Part shown: positions 19,355 through 27,394 of the stretch, in pieces | Layout: each line of letters opens with the position of its first letter | Position numbering within the stretch: position 1 is the stretch's first letter | Program-made: the position numbers and the translations under genes | Origin: an uncultured Bacteroidota bacterium | GTDB taxonomy: Bacteria; Bacteroidota; Bacteroidia; Chitinophagales; Saprospiraceae | DNA: 56,205 bases | Direction of reading: 5' to 3' | Assembly (NCBI GenBank): GCA_903933805.1 | Contig: CAIZLM010000027.1 | Coordinates: 1-56,205 of the forward strand | Notes under the pieces: model-generated | Databases searched by the model: none | Seen by the model: the letters and a program-made list of their open reading frames with translations, nothing else | Told to the model about the DNA's origin: nothing

Positions 19355-19771
19355 TCACTTGATAATATTGGTTCCTTCAACGAGATAGAATGGGAATACG
19401 ATGTTGTTTCGAACATTGGTGGCCTCCACCTCATATTCTATGTCAATCTGTATTTTACCTTCCACCACTTCGGATGCGTCAATACTTAATTTGTGTATCA
19501 ATACCCTTGGTTCGTGCAGCCGAAGGGAAAGTTTGAGTTCTTCGGCCAGTGCATTCAGAACATCAGGCCTGGTGGAACTGAATACATGGTCATACAATGT
19601 GGTGCCATAATTCAACCGCATCATTCGTTCGCCAGTCCTTGTCGAGAGAAAGATGATCAGGCTCTGACGTATATCTTCTTCATTCTGCACCATTTCAACA
19701 GCTCCAAGGGTCTTGTTGAACGTCGGTGGGAAACTCCACCCCCTACCAAGAAAGGATTTATCATCGTTCAT
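19355..19771 (-). CDS. gp25-like baseplate protein (Afp9-type)
   Basis: The 138-residue protein fits the GPW/gp25 family: FLGRGWSFPP at the start, a segment IRQSLIIFLSTRTGERMMRL, then YGTTLYDHVFS and a C-terminal beta pair. gp25 binds the first sheath ring and links it to the wedge. It is 16 bp upstream of the large wedge gene. The 258-bp gap between it and the PAAR gene is long for this locus and is described separately. Confidence 0.92.
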   Translation of the reverse strand: MNDDKSFLGRGWSFPPTFNKTLGAVEMVQNEEDIRQSLIIFLSTRTGERMMRLNYGTTLYDHVFSSTRPDVLNALAEELKLSLRLHEPRVLIHKLSIDASEVVEGKIQIDIEYEVEATNVRNNIVFPFYLVEGTNIIK

Positions 19772-19835
19772 ACGAGCAGGTTTAGCTTTTTTTGAACCCA
19801 GCTTTATGGTTCTGAGACTGAATCAATAGGGGCTT

Positions 19836-19988
19836 TTACGGACCAACATACTCGACATACTCGACGGGCATGGCGGTCAGGTTGAAAAGACCTTTGTAAA
19901 AAAAACGCAACAGACACGCCAAGACATCGGCATTGTTGACAATTATGGTGTCCCGGTTACAACATGCAGGCGATGTTGGGGTGAGCAA
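19836..19988 (-). CDS. Possible 50-codon gene between PAAR and gp25
   Basis: The otherwise empty gap between the PAAR and gp25 genes holds a 50-codon open frame read from a TTG at 19988 to TAA at 19836. It ends in MPVEYVEYVGP and has a hydrophobic middle (DVLACLLRFFYKGLF). No ATG or GTG gives a similar length. The composition looks more protein-like than the other frames, but there is no family match and no clear ribosome site. It may be a real small CIS protein, a decayed remnant, or chance. Confidence 0.25.
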   Translation of the reverse strand: MLTPTSPACCNRDTIIVNNADVLACLLRFFYKGLFNLTAMPVEYVEYVGP

Positions 19989-20029
19989 CGCTGCGCCCGT
20001 TCAAGCACCTTCTTGTCACCATGGTGGAG

Positions 20030-20332
20030 TCATCCCCCGATGAGGACCGTCGGAAATCCCAACACTATACTGCCGCCATGCGCCATGGTATCCCCCATCC
20101 TTGCAGCCGGTTTGTTGCAAATAAGCACCGTGGCGGAACCTTTTGCAATGACATCGGGCGGGCCGACACACACCGCATTGTCACCCATCACGGCGGCCGG
20201 CAAACCGCCAATCAGTACCGTGGGTGCCCCGGGGCCGATAATGGGACCACCCACATGTGGCACCGGCACAGGACCGACGGGCGTCACCATCGGGCATACG
20301 TGCATATCTGTAATTCTTGCTGCAAACGGCAT
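20030..20332 (-). CDS. PAAR-domain tip protein (Afp10-type)
   Basis: The 100-residue protein is nearly all PAAR domain: MPFAARITDMHVCPM at the start, then PVPHVGGPIIGPGAPTVLIG, AAVMGDNAVCVGPPDVIAKG and AARMGDTMAHGG. PAAR proteins cap the VgrG trimer and form the sharp metal-binding cone at the tip. No effector extension is present. It begins 11 bp after the VgrG stop. Confidence 0.95.
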   Translation of the reverse strand: MPFAARITDMHVCPMVTPVGPVPVPHVGGPIIGPGAPTVLIGGLPAAVMGDNAVCVGPPDVIAKGSATVLICNKPAARMGDTMAHGGSIVLGFPTVLIGG

Positions 20333-20343
20333 ATTCTGTTGCT

Positions 20344-22146
20344 TTAATTGATCATCACAATAGCCCCTTTGACAACCACTTGTCCGGATGCTGTTAATTC
20401 TGCCTGTGCGGTACCCTTACCGGAAAATTTTATATCCGCTTGGGCATTGACATTGAGGCCCTTAATACCCACGTCTCCACCGGAGGCGCTTATATCGACC
20501 CCTGTTCCTCCGCTGATGGTCACTTTTTGGCTACTTTTGATGTTGATGGCTTTTGAACTGTTGATGGTTATTCCTGCACTGGAGGTCTTTACCGAATTGC
20601 CATTTTGATCTTCGATGGTTATTCCGGCAGCATCATCGCTGATGATGATGGAGTTTCCGCCGGGCGTTTTCAGGGTAATGACTTTTTTATCATCGTCAAA
20701 TTCGAGGGTTAGTTTATTGGTTGTAACAATAGCCTTCATCGAATTTGCTGCCGTGAAGGTAGTGTAAGGCTTATTATTTGTATCATAGAGACAGCCCAAA
20801 ACGACGGGAAAACGCGGATCATCGTTCAAGAAACCCACCACGACTTCCGAATTCACCTCCGGAATAAAAAAACTACCGGCATCCTTGGTGGCGAAGAACT
20901 GCGTCAATCGGGCCCATAATCCGTTGCCAATTTCTTTCAAGGCGGGTATTTGAACCTGAATTCTGTACCCTGCATCCGGATCTCCATCAATTTTCTTGAC
21001 GATGCCCACGTGCATACCCCTGATAGGATTCAACAAGGGGCTTTCTGCTGTGAAAGAAGCCTCCCCGAACATCTGTTTGGGCAATCCAAACACTACCTTG
21101 GTGGTAAAGTTGCCATCCGACATTTCGTGCTCAATACCTGTTACATAGACGTCTCCGTCAAAACGGGCGCCAAAACCAGACAGGGTAATGATGGTCCCAA
21201 GCGCAACAGTGTTCATGCCACGAAAAGCAACTTGGCCACGAACCCTTTTCAGCCGAGACTCCGCCATTGCTGCATCGGCAATCGCTTTGAGTTCGTCTGT
21301 CTCCAAAGGGCCTGAATAGTATAGATTCCAGGTGGCTGGGCTCACCACAGCACTGAGGGTAGCACCGGTCAGATTACCCGGTGAGGTCTTACCCGATGGC
21401 TCTGATCCCGTCTGCGAAACCAATGATTCCTTGAAAGTATCCCAAGATTTTGCAGACGACGCCTTCAGTTGGGTGGAGGCATCAATTTCAGCTTCAAAAC
21501 TGTACGCGCTTTCGCCGTACACCACTTCAGCAATGGAACTGGTGGCGGCTGTAGGCTTTTTTATATCCACCGCATTGTCTGAGTTCAACACCACCAAACC
21601 ATTTGCATGGGCCCGCTTGATCATAAAATCCCAATCACTTACATTGTACTGGGCCATAAAAGCATGTTGATACGTAGTAGCAACCACTGTTTTGGTCAAG
21701 CCGTACTGCGACAAAATGGTTGTGATGATATCACTGTCCATCTTAGATTCAAAAATCTCTGACTTATTGTCCAAAGTCATCTTGATGGCCTTGTCAGCAC
21801 ATTCCAATACCAGTAAGCTGCGGTTATAAGCATTTTCATACCCCCGTTTTACCGAGATCGCATGTTTGATGAGCAATCCGGTAAATACCCCGGTATTGGT
21901 CTGATCGTATCCCATCTTGATGGTAACTTCGGTGCCGGGGGCAAAGCTGGCAAGCTCACTTTCCTGAAAAGTACCCATGTAGGTATCACCGGCGAGGATG
22001 GTAATCACGGCCCGACTTACTTTGTTGATGCTTTTCCAAACGTTGATACCCAAGACAACAATGGTGCTGTCCATCGGGCTTCCATCCAGGGTAATATCAA
22101 AGGAAGGGATCTTGCCGTCGGTATCATTCGGAGAAGGAGTAGGCAT
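20344..22146 (-). CDS. VgrG-like spike protein (Afp8-type)
   Basis: The 600-residue protein has the gp27-like hub region first (KVSRAVITILAGD, then EVTIKMGYDQTNTGVFTGLL) and a gp5-like OB fold near 375-460 (GIVKKIDGDPDAGYRIQVQI, then EVNSEVVVGFLNDDPRFPVV). The tail is a long beta-helix of alternating Ile/Val repeats (GNSIIISDDAAGITIEDQNG, INIKSSQKVTISGG). No catalytic lysozyme or effector domain is seen. The trimer would form the central spike under the PAAR tip. A decayed palindromic element fills the 229-bp gap upstream of it. Confidence 0.95.
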   Translation of the reverse strand: MPTPSPNDTDGKIPSFDITLDGSPMDSTIVVLGINVWKSINKVSRAVITILAGDTYMGTFQESELASFAPGTEVTIKMGYDQTNTGVFTGLLIKHAISVKRGYENAYNRSLLVLECADKAIKMTLDNKSEIFESKMDSDIITTILSQYGLTKTVVATTYQHAFMAQYNVSDWDFMIKRAHANGLVVLNSDNAVDIKKPTAATSSIAEVVYGESAYSFEAEIDASTQLKASSAKSWDTFKESLVSQTGSEPSGKTSPGNLTGATLSAVVSPATWNLYYSGPLETDELKAIADAAMAESRLKRVRGQVAFRGMNTVALGTIITLSGFGARFDGDVYVTGIEHEMSDGNFTTKVVFGLPKQMFGEASFTAESPLLNPIRGMHVGIVKKIDGDPDAGYRIQVQIPALKEIGNGLWARLTQFFATKDAGSFFIPEVNSEVVVGFLNDDPRFPVVLGCLYDTNNKPYTTFTAANSMKAIVTTNKLTLEFDDDKKVITLKTPGGNSIIISDDAAGITIEDQNGNSVKTSSAGITINSSKAINIKSSQKVTISGGTGVDISASGGDVGIKGLNVNAQADIKFSGKGTAQAELTASGQVVVKGAIVMIN

Positions 22147-22214
22147 AAAATGTTGGACTGTGATTAAATTGATTTTGATGATTTGCTTGATTGCAAATAT
22201 TTGATTTTAAAATG

Positions 22215-22375
22215 GCAAGTGGTTCGGTGACACGCTGTCTGGCCCAAAAAGGCCTGTTTTTCGCCATAACTCACCTATTTTTTTGATTGTATCGCTGCTG
22301 TGGCCTGCAAAAACTGGTTATTCTGACAAAAAAGGCCACTTTTTCATGTCAGACGCGACCAACTATGCCACTTAC
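22215..22375 (-). repeat. Diverged full-length copy of the 163-bp element
   Basis: It is 161 bp with both ends traceable (GCAAGTGGTTCGGTGACACGC at the left, CACTTAC at the right) and the central TTTTTTTGATTGTATCGCTGCT block. It lies exactly between the LysM gene stop at 22376 and the VgrG gene, in minus orientation. The flanks TTAAAATG and TTATTTTT do not match, so this insertion is old. Confidence 0.75.
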
Positions 22376-23080
22376 TTATTTTTCAAGGGGCGGAAACAGC
22401 AAACGTTTTCCAACCTGTAATCTTCTAAAAGAGTGCAGTTTGTTTTCTTGGGCAATCTGAATGTAGTACAAATTAGAATCATAGAATTCTTGGCACAATT
22501 GGGGCAGACTTTGACCGGCTTTTATGATCGGCATTCTGGTGATATCCGGACTCTGATATTTGGATGATTCTACGACACTGTCCACGACTTCTACTACGCC
22601 CAAGGTGATGTTTGCCCGAAGGGGGTTGCCACTTACATTGAAATACGTGTATTCAATGGAAAAATCGTTGACGATCCCATTCAGTGCAATATCCCCCCAC
22701 AGAATCTGTACAAAGGGCGGGGCGTGCGAACTACGGAGCGGTAGAATGGTTGCTTTTTTAAGTTTGTCGATGGATAGCTTAAGGCCTGTTCCTCCGGAAG
22801 CTGAGCTGAGCCCATCTGCCGCATTGGGAAGCACCCCACTGTTGTCCAAGGTGAAAGAAAACTTGATGGATTCTTTGTAATACGTAGGCCGTTTACTTTC
22901 TATGGTATCACCACCTGCGCTGCTGGGTCCGTCATTGGTGTTTTTTTCCTGTGCGTAAGCGCAAGCAACTGAATTTGGATTCAGCTGAAGCTCATAGCTG
23001 CCCACCAACGTTTGAAGGGTCCCCTTTTCAAATTTTTGAAAAGCATTGATAATGAGTTTATTTACACCACTTCCAGGCAT
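22376..23080 (-). CDS. LysM-containing tube-to-spike adaptor (Afp7-type)
   Basis: The 234-residue protein has the CIS tube-adaptor N-terminus (FEKGTLQTLVGSYELQLNPN, later SIKFSFTLDNSGVLP) and a C-terminal LysM-like domain near 182-234 (PIIKAGQSLPQLCQEFYDSN, then IAQENKLHSFRRLQVGKRLL). In CIS particles this class joins the six-fold tube to the three-fold spike. Its start codon shares one base with the stop of the DUF5908-like gene, so the pair is probably coupled. Confidence 0.92.
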   Translation of the reverse strand: MPGSGVNKLIINAFQKFEKGTLQTLVGSYELQLNPNSVACAYAQEKNTNDGPSSAGGDTIESKRPTYYKESIKFSFTLDNSGVLPNAADGLSSASGGTGLKLSIDKLKKATILPLRSSHAPPFVQILWGDIALNGIVNDFSIEYTYFNVSGNPLRANITLGVVEVVDSVVESSKYQSPDITRMPIIKAGQSLPQLCQEFYDSNLYYIQIAQENKLHSFRRLQVGKRLLFPPLEK

Positions 23081-23277
23081 CAGTACTTAGCTTTTTTTTC
23101 CAGCAGATCCATAATTTGCGACACACATTCGTCCACAATGTCTTTTTTCTGTCGGAAACTGAGTTTTGTTTCTCCTGCGGAGGCGCCGTCATCATTGGTG
23201 GTTCGGGAGGCGTCACCTTGCTGATTGGAGCCAGAGACATTGGCCCTGACAACTAATTCTTTGATTTCAACGGGCAT
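23080..23277 (-). CDS. DUF5908-like small CIS protein
   Basis: The 65-residue protein begins MPVEIKELVVRANV, the typical opening of a small family found in Bacteroidota CIS loci between tube and LysM genes. A polar middle (QQGDASRTTNDDGAS) is followed by a C-terminal amphipathic helix (RQKKDIVDECVSQIMDLLEK). Position matches Afp6 in the Serratia cluster, but homology to that protein is not visible. Its job is unknown. Confidence 0.85.
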   Translation of the reverse strand: MPVEIKELVVRANVSGSNQQGDASRTTNDDGASAGETKLSFRQKKDIVDECVSQIMDLLEKKAKY

Positions 23278-23285
23278 AACGATCG

Positions 23286-23750
23286 CTAGGATAAAAGTGA
23301 AAAATAAGAATACGCTATTTCCAGTGTTTCGATGGCGAGTACCGACTCCGTCGATTTGAACTCACTGATGCTCCATTTAATGGGATAGCAGTCATAAAAA
23401 GCCCAAGCCATAATTTGATTCTCGGAATCGTAGTCGAGCAAAGTTACAATCACGACCTTGGTTTCTATTTTGCTCAACGGCATGGTCAGGGAATCGTAGC
23501 ACCAATTGCCGAGCTCGGAACCCAGGTACACAAAACCGCGCTCAAGAACAAGGTTTTCATAACTGACACGCTTGGGAAGTTTGTACACCCGATCATTGAC
23601 CCCCCCCTCGGTTATTTCCTCCACCTCGCGGGTACCTGAGATACCATCTACCCGCTGAAAGTAATTGTCTTGACCTTGGCTTCCCCTGCCATTAGCGGAA
23701 AACGAAACACTGAAATTGAATCCTATGGGTGGCAGGTTGCGACTGTCCAT
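23286..23750 (-). CDS. Second inner-tube protein, gp19-like (Afp5-type)
   Basis: The 154-residue protein is a gp19-like tube subunit: PPIGFNFSVSFSANG at the start, then YFQRVDGISGTREVEEITEG, RVSYENLVLERGFV, and the closing AWAFYDCYPIKWSISEFKST. In related particles a distinct tube subunit forms the first layer next to the spike, and this one sits on the baseplate side of the operon. It follows the main tube gene after a 190-bp gap with a terminator-like hairpin. Confidence 0.9.
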   Translation of the reverse strand: MDSRNLPPIGFNFSVSFSANGRGSQGQDNYFQRVDGISGTREVEEITEGGVNDRVYKLPKRVSYENLVLERGFVYLGSELGNWCYDSLTMPLSKIETKVVIVTLLDYDSENQIMAWAFYDCYPIKWSISEFKSTESVLAIETLEIAYSYFSLLS

Positions 23751-23801
23751 TCAGGGCTGTTGTATTTTTGTACCTAGGAGGGAATGTGTAATGTAGTAGA
23801 A

Positions 23802-23877
23802 ACCCGGAAAGCATCACGCTGTCGGGCTCCAAAAAGCCTATTTTTTTGTCTCAGACATGACCACCCAACGAGTTGCC
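23802..23877 (-). repeat. Short, decayed copy of the palindromic element
   Basis: About 76 bp with the left motif CATCACGCTGTCGGGCTCC and the right block TTTTTTTGTCTCAGACATGACC, then a worn end CCAACGAGTTGC. It lacks the central hairpin, like the other short forms, and sits next to the terminator-like hairpin between the two tube genes. Confidence 0.65.
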
Positions 23878-23878
23878 T

Positions 23879-23926
23879 AAAAAAAGAAAGGAAGCCAGCC
23901 AGGCAACGACCTAAGCGGGCTTCCTT
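23879..23926 (-). terminator. Intra-operon terminator or attenuator after the main tube gene
   Basis: Read on the minus strand, a perfect 9-bp stem AAGGAAGCC/GGCTTCCTT with a 21-nt loop is followed by TCTTTTTTT, starting 14 bp after the tube stop codon. This has the form of a factor-independent terminator. Partial termination here would leave sheath and tube mRNA in excess over baseplate mRNA, fitting the copy numbers needed. The effect is inferred. Confidence 0.65.
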
Positions 23927-23940
23927 GTTCTTCAGAAAAA

Positions 23941-24411
23941 TTACGCTGCTTCAATCGTCAACCCTTCACAAACGAATACGATGGACTCAACGGCCACCTC
24001 ACTGCTTTGAGAGTTCATATCCGTAGGCGTCACCTGTTTTGGGAACGCATTTTTGAGCGTCCAAGTCATCCGTGGAGTGCCATTTTCATCCAACAATTTG
24101 ATGACCACGGTCAGCCTTTCATACGTATTCAACTGAATCTGAACAATCCAGTCAAAGAACTGGTTGTCGGTGGCAAAAACACCTTTTTTAAGGGTAATAT
24201 CGCCATATTTCATCAATCCTGGCATCTTAATCGTAGAGTGCACGGGACTATTTCCATGACGGTATTCAATAATATCTGTGTCAATATCCAAACCGGAAAC
24301 CTCCTGAAAGGGGAGGTCGGTCATATCGCCGATGTCAACAGAGAAGTAAAACTTTGGCATGGGCCAAAATTGATCCTGATCAGCACCGGTACCAGCGGTA
24401 GGCGTAGCCAT
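23941..24411 (-). CDS. Main inner-tube protein, gp19-like (Afp1-type)
   Basis: The 156-residue protein is a clear gp19-like tube subunit: WPMPKFYFSVDIGDMTDLPF, then EVSGLDIDTDIIEYRHGN, MPGLMKYGDITLKKGVFATD and the closing MTWTLKNAFPKQVTPTDMNS. Stacked hexamers would form the expelled tube. It lies 41 bp after the sheath gene and before the terminator-like hairpin, which makes it the likely abundant tube subunit. Confidence 0.95.
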   Translation of the reverse strand: MATPTAGTGADQDQFWPMPKFYFSVDIGDMTDLPFQEVSGLDIDTDIIEYRHGNSPVHSTIKMPGLMKYGDITLKKGVFATDNQFFDWIVQIQLNTYERLTVVIKLLDENGTPRMTWTLKNAFPKQVTPTDMNSQSSEVAVESIVFVCEGLTIEAA

Positions 24412-24452
24412 AGGTTTAAGTTTTTTTAATTAACAGAATAGAATGTGTTCAA

Positions 24453-25952
24453 TCAAGACTTTTGTTGTTGTTGCTGGAAAGTGATGACGATGAATTCAGC
24501 AGGGCGTGTGATGGCCACTTTCACCGTTAGTTTCAGCAACCCGTCGAGAATGTCATTGGGTGTCATGGTAACGCCTAGGCCAATTTCCACAGAGAAGGCA
24601 TCATCTGGTGTGGAACCAGCAAGGATACCGCCCTGCCATTGGTTGTTCAGGAAGTTGGTGACCATAGCGCGGAGTGACGTCCAGGTTGTCGCATTGTTGG
24701 GCTCAAATACGTAGCGTTCGGCCGCCATTTTCACACTCTGTTCGAGGAATGTCATGGTTCTGCGCACGCTGATATAACGCCAGTCTTGGCTGTTGCCATC
24801 GAGGGTGCGAGCCCCCCAAACCAACGTGCCCTTGCCCTGAAACGTGCGGATTGCATTGATGGCCTTGCCATTGAGCGGCAGGTTCAAATCTTCCTGGCCA
24901 TCCTGGGTAATAGACACCAAAGGCGACACCACAGAGCCAACACTGATGTTGGCGGGAGCCTTGGCAATGTTGATGGAATTGTCAACCATGGCGTAAATAC
25001 CCGCCATAGCAGGGCTCAACGGCATGATATTCAGTTGGTCCTTCATATCACTCAATACCGCCTTGAACGTCGGACTGATGGCCTTCAACGTACCGGACAG
25101 ATTTTCAACGTCATCTGGGCTGTTGGTTGTTGCTATTTTAGCAATTTCAGTCTTGATAGATTCTGCTCGGGCATCTTTGAGCAGACCAGCTTGAAGGGCA
25201 TCTGCCACTTCTTTGGTCAAAATTTCAATCAAGCCATCGCGGTTGGAGATATTGGTGAAGCCCAATTCCGTTGCCTGCACGATCGTCGTATTGACAAATG
25301 GATAGTATGCTGCACCCCACTGCAAGAAATTAGCACCCACACCTTCCCGAAACTGATTGACAACATCATCAGCGTCCAAGGTTCTTTCGCTACCGCCATT
25401 GTACACATCGAGGATGGCGAAGCGGTTTTTCATGGTGTAACCGCAATGATTGAGCATGGCCTGCTGAAGGGAAAAGCAATCGGCTTTCTCCAACAAAATG
25501 GCTTCCGGAACAACCAACAAAGTAGGCTCCATGTACTTCAGCAAAGAAACAAGGCCTGCGCCTGTTGCTGGGTCGTTGAAGTCCTTGGCATTGATTCCCT
25601 TTTTGTAGTCACCCACAGACACGATGTAGCAATCGCCGCCTCCATTGGAAAAATAAAAGCGAAGGGAGCTGTGCAGTAAGAACCGCGTAGCGTTTTCAGC
25701 TACAAGTTTGTAGCCGGATTGAGGATCCGCTGTGATCGTGAACATGGTATTTGGAGAACCGCCAAACAATTCCTCGTACTCTGCCATGGATGATATCCGA
25801 GTGGGCAGATTCAAAAGAGATTTGGTGCCTCTTGTGGCTTTTTCCGTGTACCCGATAAAGGCGGGTACTGCAGTTGCCACCGGGACTACAGAGGAAGAAA
25901 AAGCGCTTTTTTCTTCAATGTAAACCCCTGGAGTTGCCAGTACTTTTCCCAT
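24453..25952 (-). CDS. Contractile sheath protein (Afp2-type)
   Basis: The 499-residue protein starts with the sheath signature TPGVYIEEKSAFSSSVVPVA and TAVPAFIGYTEKA. It ends with the conserved core AAERYVFEPNNATTWTSLRA, then GLGVTMTPNDILDGLLKLTV and AITRPAEFIVITF. It is the only sheath gene in the window, unlike Serratia Afp, which has three. A central region of about 100 residues (near 230-330) looks like a lineage-specific outer domain. It starts 10 bp after the gene for the 283-residue protein. Confidence 0.97.
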   Translation of the reverse strand: MGKVLATPGVYIEEKSAFSSSVVPVATAVPAFIGYTEKATRGTKSLLNLPTRISSMAEYEELFGGSPNTMFTITADPQSGYKLVAENATRFLLHSSLRFYFSNGGGDCYIVSVGDYKKGINAKDFNDPATGAGLVSLLKYMEPTLLVVPEAILLEKADCFSLQQAMLNHCGYTMKNRFAILDVYNGGSERTLDADDVVNQFREGVGANFLQWGAAYYPFVNTTIVQATELGFTNISNRDGLIEILTKEVADALQAGLLKDARAESIKTEIAKIATTNSPDDVENLSGTLKAISPTFKAVLSDMKDQLNIMPLSPAMAGIYAMVDNSINIAKAPANISVGSVVSPLVSITQDGQEDLNLPLNGKAINAIRTFQGKGTLVWGARTLDGNSQDWRYISVRRTMTFLEQSVKMAAERYVFEPNNATTWTSLRAMVTNFLNNQWQGGILAGSTPDDAFSVEIGLGVTMTPNDILDGLLKLTVKVAITRPAEFIVITFQQQQQKS

Positions 25953-25962
25953 TTAAAAAATT

Positions 25963-26814
25963 TTATAGTTTAACAAAGATTTCGGTGTAAAAAATATTCA
26001 ATTTTTCGTTGTAATTCAAATGCTGTGGATTGGCATTTGGCAGTGTTTTCAAGTAGCTCTGACCGCTGCTGTCTGATGCCTTATTCAAGGTGAACAGCTG
26101 CGTTGGCTTTTCCATCAACACCGTAGGCCCCTCCAAGGTAATGGTAAAACTCGGTGTGCCATTCTTCAATGTACTCCGCTCCGATTGTCCAAAAACAACC
26201 ACACCCGATACTCGGTCCTTCCCTTTGATAAAAAAATCCACGTATTGATCCACCAATTTTTCCTCCCCATAAAAATGGTAACGCCAGGTTGTTTTTCGAG
26301 CGCCAAATCGGATCGTATGATTGCGGCCCAAACGCGCTGGTCGCTCCAATTCGCCCCGACCAAACAACTCATTCCCTTCGTTAAAATACAATTCAACATG
26401 CCCACTGAAACCATCTGAAGGATTAGATACCCGACTGGTTGCCTGAACGCTTGAGCTAGGATGTAGCACATCACCGTTGTTGGATGCGCTGCTGAATACC
26501 AAATATTGATCGTTTTCGTACGGAATATCGGTAAAATTTAAAAAAAGCGGGTTCCTGCTTTTGAAATTAAACTGCAGCCGCAAAGCACCCCCAAACACCG
26601 GACTCGACAAATCCCTATTTTCATCCATCAACAAGGTAAACCCACTGTTGCCTGTCCTGAACAGTATGGAAAATTGACGAAGCAATTCCCGCGTTTCCTG
26701 ACAAGGCTGAAAAACAAGATCAGAACACCGCCCAGAACGGTAATATTCGTGCAACACCTCAACTTCTGCAAGCTTGGAAAATGCGGTAGAATACTTAAAA
26801 GTTCTTGTTTCCAT
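25963..26814 (-). CDS. Unrecognised CIS protein at the head of the operon
   Basis: The 283-residue protein is not one I can assign. It has no signal peptide or membrane helix. It begins METRTFKYSTAFSKLAEVEV, has a beta-rich middle (GALRLQFNFKSRNPLFLNFT) and repeated Phe/Tyr strands to the end (NYNEKLNIFYTEIFVKL). It lies between the DUF4255 and sheath genes with gaps of 19 and 10 bp, so it belongs to the operon. Position beside the cap-type gene suggests a cap or tube-end adaptor; this is inference. Confidence 0.8.
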   Translation of the reverse strand: METRTFKYSTAFSKLAEVEVLHEYYRSGRCSDLVFQPCQETRELLRQFSILFRTGNSGFTLLMDENRDLSSPVFGGALRLQFNFKSRNPLFLNFTDIPYENDQYLVFSSASNNGDVLHPSSSVQATSRVSNPSDGFSGHVELYFNEGNELFGRGELERPARLGRNHTIRFGARKTTWRYHFYGEEKLVDQYVDFFIKGKDRVSGVVVFGQSERSTLKNGTPSFTITLEGPTVLMEKPTQLFTLNKASDSSGQSYLKTLPNANPQHLNYNEKLNIFYTEIFVKL

Positions 26815-26833
26815 GAATAAACTATCCTAATAA

Positions 26834-27382
26834 TCAATTTGGCCCAGACCCCAATATCAACGGTATCTCCTCGAAAATGGTGTCGTTGCTGAATGTCAAC
26901 ATCTTGACTTTATACACCACAGAAGGCAAATACTTCGCGCCAATCATTCCCCATAAATTCGTCAACTGTTGTAAATCTGTGTTGAAGAACTCCAGTATTA
27001 TTTTGTCCACATTGTCCGACAACATGGGCGTATTCATTTTGTCAAACACGTTTTTACCCTGAAAAAAAGAAATCACCGACGAAATGAATTTTAGCGACTC
27101 CAGGTAATTCGTATCTTGAAAATTGGCCGAAAACAATACATACAAATTGATGAACAACGGTGGGTTCATCCCCGAGTATGCTTGCAACTGACCATTTCGA
27201 ATGCTCTTTTCCTCCTCCACGTTCAACAGGGTAATAACAATCTTATTCTCAATCTGACTACCCACATTACCCCTCAAATCTACCAAACTGGACACAACTA
27301 CCCTGTCTTCCGAAAGTCCATACTCCGAACTCAAAAATTCGTTGAGCTGATGCCCCAAAACAGGCAATATGTTGTGTATCAT
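26834..27382 (-). CDS. DUF4255 / Pvc16-like tube terminator
   Basis: The 182-residue protein matches the DUF4255 (Afp16/Pvc16 N-terminal) family: MIHNILPVLGHQLNEFL, then IENKIVITLLNVEEEKSIRN, the conserved NPPLFINLYVLFSANF, and SLKFISSVISFFQGKNVF. In Afp and PVC this protein caps the tube and sheath at the end away from the baseplate. Here it sits near the front of the operon, whereas afp16 is the last structural gene in Afp. Confidence 0.92.
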   Translation of the reverse strand: MIHNILPVLGHQLNEFLSSEYGLSEDRVVVSSLVDLRGNVGSQIENKIVITLLNVEEEKSIRNGQLQAYSGMNPPLFINLYVLFSANFQDTNYLESLKFISSVISFFQGKNVFDKMNTPMLSDNVDKIILEFFNTDLQQLTNLWGMIGAKYLPSVVYKVKMLTFSNDTIFEEIPLILGSGPN

Positions 27383-27394
27383 CCCAATGTGTTT

